A stretch of DNA of 64,000 bases from Methylocaldum marinum (GTDB taxonomy: Bacteria; Pseudomonadota; Gammaproteobacteria; Methylococcales; Methylococcaceae). This document shows, piece after piece, positions 51,347-60,074 of the stretch. The stretch covers positions 5,159,501-5,223,500 of the forward strand of contig NZ_AP017928.1 in the NCBI RefSeq assembly GCF_003584645.1. The letters are read 5' to 3'. Both the position numbers and the translations under genes were made by a program. Under the pieces are notes generated by a model. It was not told the DNA's origin. It saw only the letters and a program-made list of their open reading frames with translations, and did not search any database. Positions within the stretch are counted from its first letter, which is position 1. Every line of letters begins with the position of its first letter.

Positions 51347-52483
51347 CTAGGTTACTGCCGGCTCTTTTCTGGGGCGGTGCTCGGCGAAACGGGACAGGCG
51401 CAGTTCCCGGCAGATCCCGATCAATTCGTCAACGCGGTGAGCGCAGGTGTGCCGCCTGAGTATGGCGGTCCGGCCCTGGTCGGCCAAGGTCCGCGCGAAC
51501 TTGCGGTCGTGCAGGATCGCCGCCATGGCTTCCTCCATTTCACGACGGGAATGGACCATCAGGAAGTCCCGGCCGGGCGTGAACAGGTTCTCGACATCGT
51601 CCCACGGTGCGCTGACCAGGGGAATCCCGCAGGCCAGCGCTTCGAAGGGGCGTATGGTCGGTATGCCGGGCAGCGCCCTGCGATAAGGCCGCCGCGGGAT
51701 GTGTACGGTGAGCCTGAAGCGGGCGAAGATTCGGGGAACCTCGTAATTCGGCAACCATCCGCCGTATTCGATTCCGGCTGCGGATAAGACCTGGAGCGCC
51801 CGTTCCGGGTAGCGTACGCCGTAGACTCTTGCCCGGAGCCCGAGCGTCTCGACGGGATCGAACAGGTATTGCTTGAGTTCATGGGTACGCTCATCGTCGC
51901 CCCAGTTGCCTATCCAGACCAAATCCCCTTCCTCGGGTCCACCCGGCAAGGGCCGGAACACATGGGTATCGGCGGCTTCATGCCAGGTCCAGACGCGTGC
52001 CGCCCAGCCCCGATCCAGGTAGATGTCGCGCAGCACCTTGCCGAACGCGAGCACGCCGTCGAAGTGTTCCAGGTCGTAGCGGGCGATCGATTCGGGGTCG
52101 GTCACCGCGCGGTGATGGGTGTCGTGGAACAACAGGAGGTAATGGTTCGAGCGGGCTCGATGGCGCCCGATCTTTTTCACCAGGGCGGGGTCGTTCCACT
52201 CGTGCACGATGACCACGTCCGCGTCCGCCAGAACCGCGCCGACATCGAAATTTTCGAGTTGATAGAAGCGGCTTAGCAGATGGGGATAGGTTTTGAAAAA
52301 ACCCATCAGCGAGTCCGAAAGCCTTTCGGTGCGAAGATTTCGAAGGCTCCAGCCGTCGGTGGGTTCGTAAATTTCGACGCGGTGGCCGCGTAACAGCAAT
52401 TCGGTGGCGATGCCCCGCAGGAAATGGGCATTGCCGTGATTCCAGTCGGAGATCAGCGAGTGATAAAAGAGAACGAACTTCAT
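51347..52483 (-). CDS. CgeB-like glycosyltransferase (third of three similar)
   Basis: 378 residues opening FVLFYHSLISDWNHGNAHFLRGIATELLLRG, with the WNHGNAHFLRG loop. The C-terminal donor site reads IPTIRPFEALACGIPLVSAPWDDVENLF. The His-rich stretch FHDTHHRAVTDPESI sits in the middle. It starts about 250 bases below the GT4 gene stop, a gap filled by a repeat, so a separate promoter is possible. Function is inferred to be the same glycan pathway. Confidence 0.9.
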   Translation of the reverse strand: MKFVLFYHSLISDWNHGNAHFLRGIATELLLRGHRVEIYEPTDGWSLRNLRTERLSDSLMGFFKTYPHLLSRFYQLENFDVGAVLADADVVIVHEWNDPALVKKIGRHRARSNHYLLLFHDTHHRAVTDPESIARYDLEHFDGVLAFGKVLRDIYLDRGWAARVWTWHEAADTHVFRPLPGGPEEGDLVWIGNWGDDERTHELKQYLFDPVETLGLRARVYGVRYPERALQVLSAAGIEYGGWLPNYEVPRIFARFRLTVHIPRRPYRRALPGIPTIRPFEALACGIPLVSAPWDDVENLFTPGRDFLMVHSRREMEEAMAAILHDRKFARTLADQGRTAILRRHTCAHRVDELIGICRELRLSRFAEHRPRKEPAVT

Positions 52484-52554
52484 TCTACGGTTCCATCGTT
52501 TTTAGTTGGACACTGCGGAAGGGAACGCACCCGCACCGCTGTACAGCATTTTTA

Positions 52555-52733
52555 GACCTACCGTCGGGCGCTGCCGCGTAGGTGGGCAATCCTTTGCCGA
52601 CAGTGCGGTTGGACCGGCGGATTCGTCGCCAAGGGATTGCCCACCGGCAAATGCTTGACTCCATACACCCGAACCGAAGGCGCCGACGACTCCCGCCAAG
52701 CCGGTTGTGCCGTGCGAGCGGGATGAAAACGCT
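52555..52733. repeat. composite repeat inside the glycan block
   Basis: Carries GTAGGTGGGCAATCC..TTGCCGAC, then a second palindrome unit (GTCGCCAAGGGATTGCCCACC). The reverse complement of the block at 42564-42640 follows (CGAAGGCGCCGACGACTCC, GTGCCGTGCGAGCGGGATG). It ends at the stop codon of the GT4 gene (52734), the fourth example of a repeat flush with a stop. Confidence 0.75.
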
Positions 52734-53849
52734 TTAGCGGCTGAGTTCATATTCAATCGATTCATGCCTGGCTTCTTCGGCGGAAGATCTATCGGCGAGC
52801 AGCTCGCGATACGTGCTCCAATAAGCGCCGGCCATCTGTTGCGGCGTGAACAATGCTGCTCTCCTTCTGGCTTTGACCGCGTAGTCATGGCGCAAATCCG
52901 GGCGATCGATCAGTGCCTGAAGCGACCAGTACAGTCGCTCGGTATCGCCGGGCGGAACGAACAGGGCGGCGTCCCGCCATATTTCGCGAAGACTCGGAAT
53001 GTCGCCCAGTACCAGGGCACATCCTGCCGAGGCCGCTTCGAGCGCTGACAATCCGAACGGTTCGTAGCGGGCGGGGAGGGCATAGATGGCGGCATGACCG
53101 AACCAGTTCGCCAGTTGTTCCGGCGTTAGCCGGCCCAGGCAGCAGACGCCCGCGAACTCGGAGGTTTCGCCGTCGGGGTGCCGGGCTTCGCCGGCGATAT
53201 AGACCGGCCATGATAAGCGCGGCGCGATATGGGCGAGGGCGGCGATGTTCTTGGCCGGATCCCATAGGCGGCCGGCCGAGAGAATGAGCGGTTTTTTGTC
53301 GTTTTCGGGCTGGTTTGCGCGACCGTTGGGGATGACTCGGGACGGCGGCAAGGGCTGGTAAAGCCTGCGCAATTCGGCGAGCATGGCGGCGCTCGGTGCG
53401 ACCAGGCAGTCCGCCGCCCTCAGACCGTTTCGAACGACTTGCCGATAGCGCTCCAGCCGCTTCGGCGCGGGTTCTCCATATACCGCCTGCCACCACGAAA
53501 GCACGCAGGAATGGCCGACCGTCAGCACCGGGGCGGGCCAGGGCAGATTGCCGTGGGGATAGTCGTTCAAATGGATCATCGCGGGTTTCAAGTCCTCGGC
53601 CAGTTTCATGAGCCAATGGCCGGCGGCTTCGAGATCGGGCCAGGGATCGTCCATCCAGACCAGTTTGTAGCGGCTTTCGACGACCTCGACATTGGGAAGT
53701 GCCGCGACTTCGCGCCGCTGTTCCAAGGTCAGGAGCGCGCCCATCGTCGCCAGTGTGATATCCGCTCCGAAAGCTTCGAGCCCGCGTGCCAGTTCCAGCA
53801 CGTAACGCCACACGCCTCCGATCGTGTCCGCCGTCATCAGGATTTTCAT
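52734..53849 (-). CDS. GT4 family glycosyltransferase
   Basis: 371 residues of GT-B fold. The N-terminal acceptor half has MKILMTADTIGGVWRYVLELARGL, as in glycogen-synthase-like GT4 enzymes. The donor half has ILSAGRLWDPAKNI and the catalytic EPFGLSALEAASAGCALVLGD (E-x7-E). Its ATG overlaps the stop of the Gfo/Idh gene by four bases (ATGA), so the two are co-translated. The WRYVLELA opening suggests it works on a soluble or short glycan acceptor, which is inference. Confidence 0.94.
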   Translation of the reverse strand: MKILMTADTIGGVWRYVLELARGLEAFGADITLATMGALLTLEQRREVAALPNVEVVESRYKLVWMDDPWPDLEAAGHWLMKLAEDLKPAMIHLNDYPHGNLPWPAPVLTVGHSCVLSWWQAVYGEPAPKRLERYRQVVRNGLRAADCLVAPSAAMLAELRRLYQPLPPSRVIPNGRANQPENDKKPLILSAGRLWDPAKNIAALAHIAPRLSWPVYIAGEARHPDGETSEFAGVCCLGRLTPEQLANWFGHAAIYALPARYEPFGLSALEAASAGCALVLGDIPSLREIWRDAALFVPPGDTERLYWSLQALIDRPDLRHDYAVKARRRAALFTPQQMAGAYWSTYRELLADRSSAEEARHESIEYELSR

Positions 53850-54874
53850 CGTTGATAAATCCTGTCGAGCGTTTCGGCGACTTCGACGAACTGTCGGGCT
53901 TCGGGAGCGAAGCGGCCGCTTTCGCGCAGTTGCCGTACCCAGTGGATGAGCGCCCGACCACCCCAGGCGTCGGGATAGCCGGCGACGATCTCGCGTTGCC
54001 TTCCGTTATAGCGTTCTACGACGAAATCGTGGAAAGAGCCGTCGACATTCCGAAGCGAGGCCGCGCCCCGCGTGCCGTAGAAGGAGAAATCGATGACCGC
54101 GTCGCGGCCGGCCGAAAGACGCCAGGAACAGGCAATGCGTGCGACCGCGCCGGTGCGGAATCCGATTTCGGCGACCGCGTAGTCTTCGACCTGTTCGACC
54201 GGCTTCGCCAGGCACTTCCCGCCGGCGTACAAGCGGCTGGAAACGGTCTCGATCGCCGGGAAATCCAGCATCCAAAGGGCCAAATCGACGAGATGGATGC
54301 CCAGATCCATGACGCATCCGCCGCCGGCCTGAGCCATGTCGTAGAACCAGGGCTTGTCCGGTCCGTAGGCGTTGTGGAAAGTCAGGTCCATGGCATAGAT
54401 TTCACCGAGTTCGCCGCGGCGGACAGCTTCGCGAATCTCCGCCATGCCGCGCACGTGGCGATAGCTCAAGTCCACGCCCAGGAGTCGGTCGGCGCGGCGC
54501 GCCGCAACGACGACGCCTTGCGCTTCCTGCCCGGTACGGGCCAGAGGTTTTTGGCAGAACACGGCAAGTCCGCGTTCGAGCGCCGCCGTCGCCTGGCGGG
54601 CGTGGGCGGCGCTGGGCGTGGCGATGACAATGCCGTCCACGCTGCTGTCGAAGAGGCTCTCCGGACGATCACTCAGCATCGCGCCGGGCGCGAGGCGCTT
54701 GGCCTCCCGCAAGGCTTCCGCCGTGGGGTCGGCGATCGCGACGATTTCGGCGCAGCCCTGGTCGGCAACGGCGGCCATCCGGTTGCGGCCGATCCAGCCT
54801 ACGCCGAGAAAGCCCAGCCGCGGCCGTCGAATTGGAGCTTCCGGAGGCGTGGTCCGCGTCGGGTCGGCGCTCAT
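53846..54874 (-). CDS. Gfo/Idh/MocA family NAD(P)-dependent oxidoreductase
   Basis: Sugar or sugar-nucleotide dehydrogenase/epimerising oxidoreductase, 342 residues from ATG 54874. The Rossmann motif is LGFLGVGWIGRNRMAAVAD. The EKP-like catalytic stretch reads CQKPLARTGQEA (Lys of the family EKP motif kept as QKP), and the C-terminal domain has GGGCVMDLGIHLVDLALWML with the family histidine. The longer frame to 55957 is a shadow of the dehydrogenase gene. ATGA overlaps occur at both ends (with the MDR gene above and GT4 below). It likely modifies the sugar before transfer. Confidence 0.93.
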   Translation of the reverse strand: MSADPTRTTPPEAPIRRPRLGFLGVGWIGRNRMAAVADQGCAEIVAIADPTAEALREAKRLAPGAMLSDRPESLFDSSVDGIVIATPSAAHARQATAALERGLAVFCQKPLARTGQEAQGVVVAARRADRLLGVDLSYRHVRGMAEIREAVRRGELGEIYAMDLTFHNAYGPDKPWFYDMAQAGGGCVMDLGIHLVDLALWMLDFPAIETVSSRLYAGGKCLAKPVEQVEDYAVAEIGFRTGAVARIACSWRLSAGRDAVIDFSFYGTRGAASLRNVDGSFHDFVVERYNGRQREIVAGYPDAWGGRALIHWVRQLRESGRFAPEARQFVEVAETLDRIYQR

Positions 54875-55878
54875 GGCAGTACCAGCGCTTTCAGAAAGCC
54901 CTTCGGACGCGACCGCATCAGCTCGAACGCCCGGGGCAGTTCCTCGAGGGCAAACCGATGGGTATAAAGCGGTGCCGGATCGATGCGGCCGGTGGCCGCC
55001 GCCGCGATCGCCGCGCGCAGGCCGTCGACGTATTGCTGCGGATCGCGTTCGTGGGCGTTGATGACGTCGAGGCCGCGCCAGTTCCACAATTGCATGTTCA
55101 CCGTGCGCGGCCCGTCCTGATGGTAACCGGCGATGACCAGGCGGCCTCTGATCCGCGTCAATTCGGTGGCCAGATCGAGGGTGGACTGTTCGCCCGCGAC
55201 TTCCAGCACGCAGTCGCAGCCGACATCGTTGGTCAGCGCTTTGACGCGTTTGACGGCGCCGCGGACATCGTCGGACGAGGGGGTTTCCATGGCGCCGAGG
55301 CGGCGGGCGACGTCGAGCGCGTAACGCCGGCGCGACAAGGCGATGACGCGGGCTCCGGCCTTGACGGCCAGACTGACGAGCAGCGCCCCCAGGAAGCCGA
55401 TGCCGACCACAGCCACCGTAGTGCCCGGTTTGATGCCGCTGCGCTGAAACACGTTCATCGCGCAGGCCAGCGGTTCGCCTGGGAAAGGCTGTCCGTCGAG
55501 TATGGCGGGAAGGGGAATCGCCGCGCAGGCGTCGACCAGATCGTATTCGGCGTAAGCGTGATGGGAGAGAACGGCGACCCGAGTGCCCACGGACGGATGT
55601 TCGACGCCGCCGCCGACCGCCTCGACGCGGCCCCAGCCTTCGTGCCCGGGGGCGCCGGCCGGGAGCGGGTAGTCGAACCAGGGGCGTCCCTCCCATACCG
55701 GCAGGTTCGAACCGCAGACGCCGCAGCCTTCCAGCTTGACGCGCACCTGCCCGGGGCCCGGCGCGGGCACGGAAACGGACGTCGTTCGAATCTCCTTCGG
55801 TCCGCTGAAAACGGCTGCCGTACAGCGAACCGGATCGACGGCTTCCGGGAGGGAACCTTGTTCCTTTGCCGGTCTCAC
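54871..55878 (-). CDS. zinc-dependent MDR dehydrogenase (sorbitol dehydrogenase-like)
   Basis: Medium-chain alcohol/polyol dehydrogenase of 335 residues. The catalytic zinc site is GCGVCGSN and GHEGWG. The four-Cys structural zinc loop is absent, as in some sugar-active members. The NAD motif is VAVVGIGFLGALLVSLAVKAGA. It starts with GTG 55878 after AAGGAGG ten bases upstream. Its stop overlaps the Gfo/Idh start (ATGA). An MDR dehydrogenase plus a Gfo/Idh oxidoreductase in one transcript often means a two-step oxidation and reduction of one sugar or cyclitol. Confidence 0.92.
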   Translation of the reverse strand: MRPAKEQGSLPEAVDPVRCTAAVFSGPKEIRTTSVSVPAPGPGQVRVKLEGCGVCGSNLPVWEGRPWFDYPLPAGAPGHEGWGRVEAVGGGVEHPSVGTRVAVLSHHAYAEYDLVDACAAIPLPAILDGQPFPGEPLACAMNVFQRSGIKPGTTVAVVGIGFLGALLVSLAVKAGARVIALSRRRYALDVARRLGAMETPSSDDVRGAVKRVKALTNDVGCDCVLEVAGEQSTLDLATELTRIRGRLVIAGYHQDGPRTVNMQLWNWRGLDVINAHERDPQQYVDGLRAAIAAAATGRIDPAPLYTHRFALEELPRAFELMRSRPKGFLKALVLP

Positions 55879-56059
55879 GCGTTGATGTCCTCCTTGTCCT
55901 CGGCTTCGTGCCGAGTTGTCCCGTTGCGGAAGCGGGCATCGGCCGATGACGGATCAACGGTGTGCTCCGTTTTCCCGCTTCGCTAGCGTTCCTTTGCGGC
56001 GCCTTCCGAAGGGAGGGGCGCGTGGGGGTTGTTTTTATCGGCCATCGGCAATCACGGCT

Positions 56060-57187
56060 TCAGAATCTCTTCGTCCGCGCTTCCACTGCCATATCGTGGT
56101 TGTACCGCGTCTTTTCCTCCAAGTACATCAGTAACCATGCGTATGTTGCCGCCACGCCAGCGCGGACGGTGATTTCCGGTTGCCAGCCGATGGCGCGGGC
56201 CAGCTTGCGGGTGTCGGAGACGTAGTATTTCTGGTCACCGGTGCGCCAGGGAGCGAATTTCAGTTCGAGCCGCCGGCCGTGCAGTTCCTCGATGAGATCC
56301 ACCAGTTCGATCAGGCTGGTGGTCTTGGCCGGACCGCCGCCGACGTTGAACACCTGCCCCCGCAGCCGGTCGATGTAGTCTCCGGCCAGCCGCAAGGCTT
56401 TCACCAGGTCTTCGACGAACAGTACATCCCTGACTTGAAGTCCGTCCCCGAAAATGGTTATCGGCTTGCCCTGCAAGGCGCGAATCAGGAAGTGAGCGAC
56501 CCAGCCCTGATCCTCGGTACCGTACTGATGCGGTCCGTAGATGCAGCTCATGCGGAATACGGCGGTGGGGAGTCCGTAGCTGCGTGCGTAGTCCAGGACA
56601 TATTGTTCGGCTCCGCCTTTCGAGCATCCGTAGGGGCTGTGAAAGTCCAGGGGGCGGTCTTCGCCGATGCCGTTGCGGGCGGTTTCCTCGTCACGCGGCA
56701 TGTAGCGGTCGCCCTGGCGTCGCATGACGATATCGGAAAGTTCGCCATAGACCTTGTTGGTCGAGGTATAGACCAGCGGCGGGGGATTTCCGGCCGAGCG
56801 CAGGGCTTCCAGCACGTTCAACGTGCCGCGGAGGTTCACCTCGAAATCGACGCTCGGATTTTCGAGGCTGGTCGTGACCGCTACCTGTGCGGCAAAGTGG
56901 AACACCTGCCGCGATCGGTGGACGGCGTTTCGTATCGCCTGGACATCCCGGATGTCGGCGATTTCGACCTGGACCCGCTCGCCATGGGTCGAGCGGAGCC
57001 AGTCGAGATTGCGTTCGACGCCGGGGCGTCCGAGATTGTCGAAGACCAATACCGGTATGCCGTCGGCTAGCAGGCTGTCCGCGAGATTGGTCCCGACGAA
57101 GCCCGCTCCGCCGCTAATCAGAACCGGCCTTGAGTCACTCGCGGTCGAGCCTCGTTTCGGATTCGAAGGTTTGCGCGTGTCGCTCAT
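56060..57187 (-). CDS. NAD-dependent epimerase, CDP-paratose/tyvelose 2-epimerase-like
   Basis: Extended SDR of 375 residues from ATG 57187. It has the Rossmann motif ISGGAGFVGTNLADSLL. TSTNKVYGE and the catalytic YGCSKGGAEQYVLDYARSYGL (Tyr-x3-Lys) follow, then SCIYGPHQYGTEDQGWVAHFL. The TSTNKVYG and SCIYGPHQ(Y/F)GTEDQGWVAHF pattern is that of the CDP-tyvelose 2-epimerase (RfbE) group. The ATG overlaps the stop of the next epimerase gene (ATGA). The substrate may be a UDP- or CDP-sugar; the CDP assignment is by motif only. There are 181 bases between its end and the MDR gene. Confidence 0.92.
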   Translation of the reverse strand: MSDTRKPSNPKRGSTASDSRPVLISGGAGFVGTNLADSLLADGIPVLVFDNLGRPGVERNLDWLRSTHGERVQVEIADIRDVQAIRNAVHRSRQVFHFAAQVAVTTSLENPSVDFEVNLRGTLNVLEALRSAGNPPPLVYTSTNKVYGELSDIVMRRQGDRYMPRDEETARNGIGEDRPLDFHSPYGCSKGGAEQYVLDYARSYGLPTAVFRMSCIYGPHQYGTEDQGWVAHFLIRALQGKPITIFGDGLQVRDVLFVEDLVKALRLAGDYIDRLRGQVFNVGGGPAKTTSLIELVDLIEELHGRRLELKFAPWRTGDQKYYVSDTRKLARAIGWQPEITVRAGVAATYAWLLMYLEEKTRYNHDMAVEARTKRF

Positions 57188-58299
57188 AGCCGCAGTCCCC
57201 GCTGGGAAAGCTCTTCGTTCGCAGCCTCGAACCGGTCGAATGCCGCTTGCGTTTGCAGCCATTCCACCAGTTCACCCATGCCTTCTTCCAGGCCGATGCG
57301 GGGGGTGTAGCCGAGAATCCTCCGGGCTTCGCCGATATCGGCGAAGCAGTGGCGGATATCGCCTACCCGATATTGCCGGGTGATGACCGGACGAATCTCT
57401 TCCCGCCCGAGCAGGCGGCCCATATGCGCCGCAATGTCGCGCACCGTATGGCTGAGGCCGCTGCCGACGTTGAATATTCGTCCGGCGGCTTGGTCGCGTT
57501 CGAGCGCGAGCACGCAGGCCTGTACGACATCGCGGATGTTGACGAAGTCGCGCTGTTGCTCGCCGTCCTCGAAAATCAGCGGACTGTTGCCGTTCAGATA
57601 CCGGGCGGCGAAGATCGCGAGCACGCCGGTGTAGGGATTGGACAAGGCTTGCCGGGTGCCGTAGACATTGAAGAAACGCAGCGCGACGGTGGGAATGTTA
57701 TAGGCCTGGCCAACCAGCAGGCAGAGGCGTTCCTGGTCGTATTTGGACAGCGCGTAAACCGATGCCGGGGACGTTGTCTTCGATTCCGGCGTGGGCAGCG
57801 GTTGCAGAGAACCGCCGTTTTTGTCGCGCAGTTCCCACAAGCCTTGCTGAAGCTGCGCCGGCAGCCGTTCCGGGGGAGCGCAGGTTTGTCCGTCGGCGGC
57901 GCGGTAAAGCCCTTCGCCGTAAACGCTCATGCTGGACGCCACGGCCAATTTCTTCACCGGCTGTTCGATCAGACACTGCAGCAGGACGGCGGTGCCGCGG
58001 TTATTGATGTCGGTATACCGCGCGATCTGGTACATGCTCTGGCCGACACCGACCGCTGCCGCGAAGTGAAACACGGCATCCACGTTCTGCAGTGCCTCGC
58101 CGACCGATTCGGCATTGCAGATGTCGCCGTGCATGAACTCGACCGCGGGATTGAGGTAATCAGGCGGCTGCCGGACGCCGCCGTGGACTTGCTCGCTGAG
58201 GGCGTCGAGCACGCGTACCCGATAGCCTTGATCGATCAACGCATCGGCCAGGTGCGAGCCGATAAATCCCGCTCCTCCGGTAATCAAGATTCTTTCCAT
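57184..58299 (-). CDS. NAD-dependent epimerase/dehydratase, dTDP-rhamnose 4-epimerase-like
   Basis: Extended SDR of 371 residues. It has Rossmann ITGGAGFIGSHLADALI, catalytic Ser in VASSMSVYGEG, Tyr-x3-Lys in VYALSKYDQERLCLL and FFNVYGTRQALSNPYTGV. An insert between the Ser and Tyr motifs (APPERLPAQLQQGLWELRDK) is typical of the dTDP-L-rhamnose 4-epimerase-like group. AGGAG lies six bases before the ATG. Substrate not certain. Confidence 0.92.
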   Translation of the reverse strand: MERILITGGAGFIGSHLADALIDQGYRVRVLDALSEQVHGGVRQPPDYLNPAVEFMHGDICNAESVGEALQNVDAVFHFAAAVGVGQSMYQIARYTDINNRGTAVLLQCLIEQPVKKLAVASSMSVYGEGLYRAADGQTCAPPERLPAQLQQGLWELRDKNGGSLQPLPTPESKTTSPASVYALSKYDQERLCLLVGQAYNIPTVALRFFNVYGTRQALSNPYTGVLAIFAARYLNGNSPLIFEDGEQQRDFVNIRDVVQACVLALERDQAAGRIFNVGSGLSHTVRDIAAHMGRLLGREEIRPVITRQYRVGDIRHCFADIGEARRILGYTPRIGLEEGMGELVEWLQTQAAFDRFEAANEELSQRGLRL

Positions 58300-58420
58300 A
58301 GTCGCTCCTAATCGATCCGTGCTTTAGATGTAGCGCCGATGCCGATGGGGCGCATCCGGCGATGAAGCACTGCCGGCTCCCATCAGTAAACTGCGCAGTA
58401 CAAGGTACCGGCCCTGGCGG

Positions 58421-59419
58421 TCAACTTCCCGTCATTGCCTTCGACGGTAAATGTCTCTTGTGGGTCAGCGTGCCGTCGAAATAGTCGATGGTGCGTTTCA
58501 ATCCGTCGACGAGAGGCGTGCGCGGCGTCCATTCCAGTTTTTCCCTGGCACGGCTGATGTCGGGACAGCGCCGGATCGGGTCGTCCTCCGGCAGAGGCCG
58601 GAAGGTGATTCTCGAACGCGAGCCGGTCAGCTCGATGATCGTATCGGCCAGTTCCAGCATGGTGATTTCGACCGGATTGCCCATATTGATGGGACCCGCC
58701 ACGTCGTCGGCGGTCGCCATGAAGCGTTCCATGGCCTCGACCAAATCGTCAACGTAGCAGAAGGAACGTGTTTGGCTGCCGTCGCCATAGATCGTCAATG
58801 GACGGTTTCGGAGGGCCTGGCCTATCAGGTTGGGTACTACACGGCCGTCGTTGAGCCGCATGTAAGGTCCGTAGGTATTGAAGATGCGCCCGACCTTGAC
58901 ACGCACTTTATGCTGTCGGAAATAGTTGAGAAACAAGGTTTCGGCGCAGCGTTTGCCTTCGTCGTAACAGGCCCTGGGACCTACGGGATTGACCGCACCG
59001 CGATAGTCTTCGTGCTGCGGATGGGTTTCCGGATCCCCGTACACCTCGCTGGTCGACGCCTGGAAGATCCTGGCCTTGGAAGCACGGGCCATGTCCAGGA
59101 GATTGAGCGAGCCCTGAACGCAGGTTTTCAGCGTATGGACCGGATCGGCCTGATAGTGGACGGGCGAAGCGGAGCAGGCGAGATTATAGATTTCGTCTAT
59201 GTTTTCGACGTGCAGCGGCTGGGTGATGTCCTGGTGGATGATTTCCAGGGTTCCCAGTTCCCGAAGCCCCAAGAGGATGTCTTTGCCTCCGGTTCTAAAG
59301 TTGTCGATGCAAGTGACCGCATGACCTTCGCTCAGCAGCCGGCGGCAGAGATTCGTTCCGAGAAATCCGGCTCCGCCGGTAACGACGACGTGTTTCCTTC
59401 CACTCCCTGTCATAGCCAT
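58421..59419 (-). CDS. UDP-glucuronate decarboxylase (UDP-xylose synthase)
   Basis: Extended SDR of 332 residues converting UDP-glucuronate to UDP-xylose. It has the Rossmann motif VTGGAGFLGTNLCRRLL. The UXS hallmark reads YNLACSASPVHYQADPV followed by TLKTCVQGSLNLLDMA, then ASTSEVYGDP and YDEGKRCAETLF (Tyr-x3-Lys). The active-site Arg region GRIFNTYGPYM follows. Start: ATG 59419 or 59413, both after GGAG; a GTG at 59428 is also open. It is probably the first gene of the glycan block and would supply UDP-xylose to the downstream glycosyltransferases. Confidence 0.94.
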   Translation of the reverse strand: MAMTGSGRKHVVVTGGAGFLGTNLCRRLLSEGHAVTCIDNFRTGGKDILLGLRELGTLEIIHQDITQPLHVENIDEIYNLACSASPVHYQADPVHTLKTCVQGSLNLLDMARASKARIFQASTSEVYGDPETHPQHEDYRGAVNPVGPRACYDEGKRCAETLFLNYFRQHKVRVKVGRIFNTYGPYMRLNDGRVVPNLIGQALRNRPLTIYGDGSQTRSFCYVDDLVEAMERFMATADDVAGPINMGNPVEITMLELADTIIELTGSRSRITFRPLPEDDPIRRCPDISRAREKLEWTPRTPLVDGLKRTIDYFDGTLTHKRHLPSKAMTGS

Positions 59420-59428
59420 GATCTCCAC

Positions 59429-60074
59429 TTCAAGAGTGCATCCTTGCCGTACTTGGGCGAACGGCGCGCCGCCTTCGCTCGCTCGGCCGATTTGGGATTT
59501 GCCCTGTGCGCCGTCATTGGTCCCGGCAGCGCGTCGGCTGAACTGGCCATAATTCAGTAGCGGATTGAAACCCGCCCCGAAGCTTGCTTAACCGAGCAGT
59601 AAGAAAGAGTCGCTTTCCTTGCGGTCCGGTTATGGGTTTGAATGAGGACCGGAAAGCTTACAAATGACCCTTCCCTGGTAAAAACTGAAACTATCCATGT
59701 AGCAGGCGTATTACCGACTACTGGTATTTTGGTCCATGGCGTCAGTTAAAAGTTCAATGACTTCTAAGCTGATGGTCGACCGCACGCGTTGCGGCGAGGG
59801 CATCGCGCCGCCGGTGCATGTGAGTTCGGAAAGTGCCCCTTCGAGCCGGCACCAACATCGTTTCCGACCAAGCTTGCCGCCAAGCTCCTCAGCACTGACG
59901 AGCCGGCGGCGTAACAGGATTATAGGTGCAACGATTTGCGGGACCGAAAATGAAACCCGGAGAAAAGCAGGAGTGACCCGGAACGGATGCAGCAGGACGG
60001 CCTGTATGATCTCCCGGGCCTGGCCGGCTCACTGCACTAGTCTATTCTCCGTTTCAGGTTCCGGTCCAAACCGC
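59429..60074. other. intergenic stretch, probable promoter of the glycan block
   Basis: 646 bases between two minus-strand genes. An AT-richer patch at about 59640-59740 (CTTACAAATGACCC, ACTACTGGTATTTTGG) may hold the promoter of the UDP-xylose synthase gene. A plus-strand frame at 59736-60188 can be translated but is Arg/Ser-rich, overlaps the PrcB-like gene, and has no family. No gene accepted. Confidence 0.4.

Noticed and set aside
54875..55957. Upstream part of a 703-residue frame that includes the Gfo/Idh oxidoreductase
   Set aside because: Shadow of the MDR dehydrogenase gene; low-complexity Arg/Gly text and no domain.
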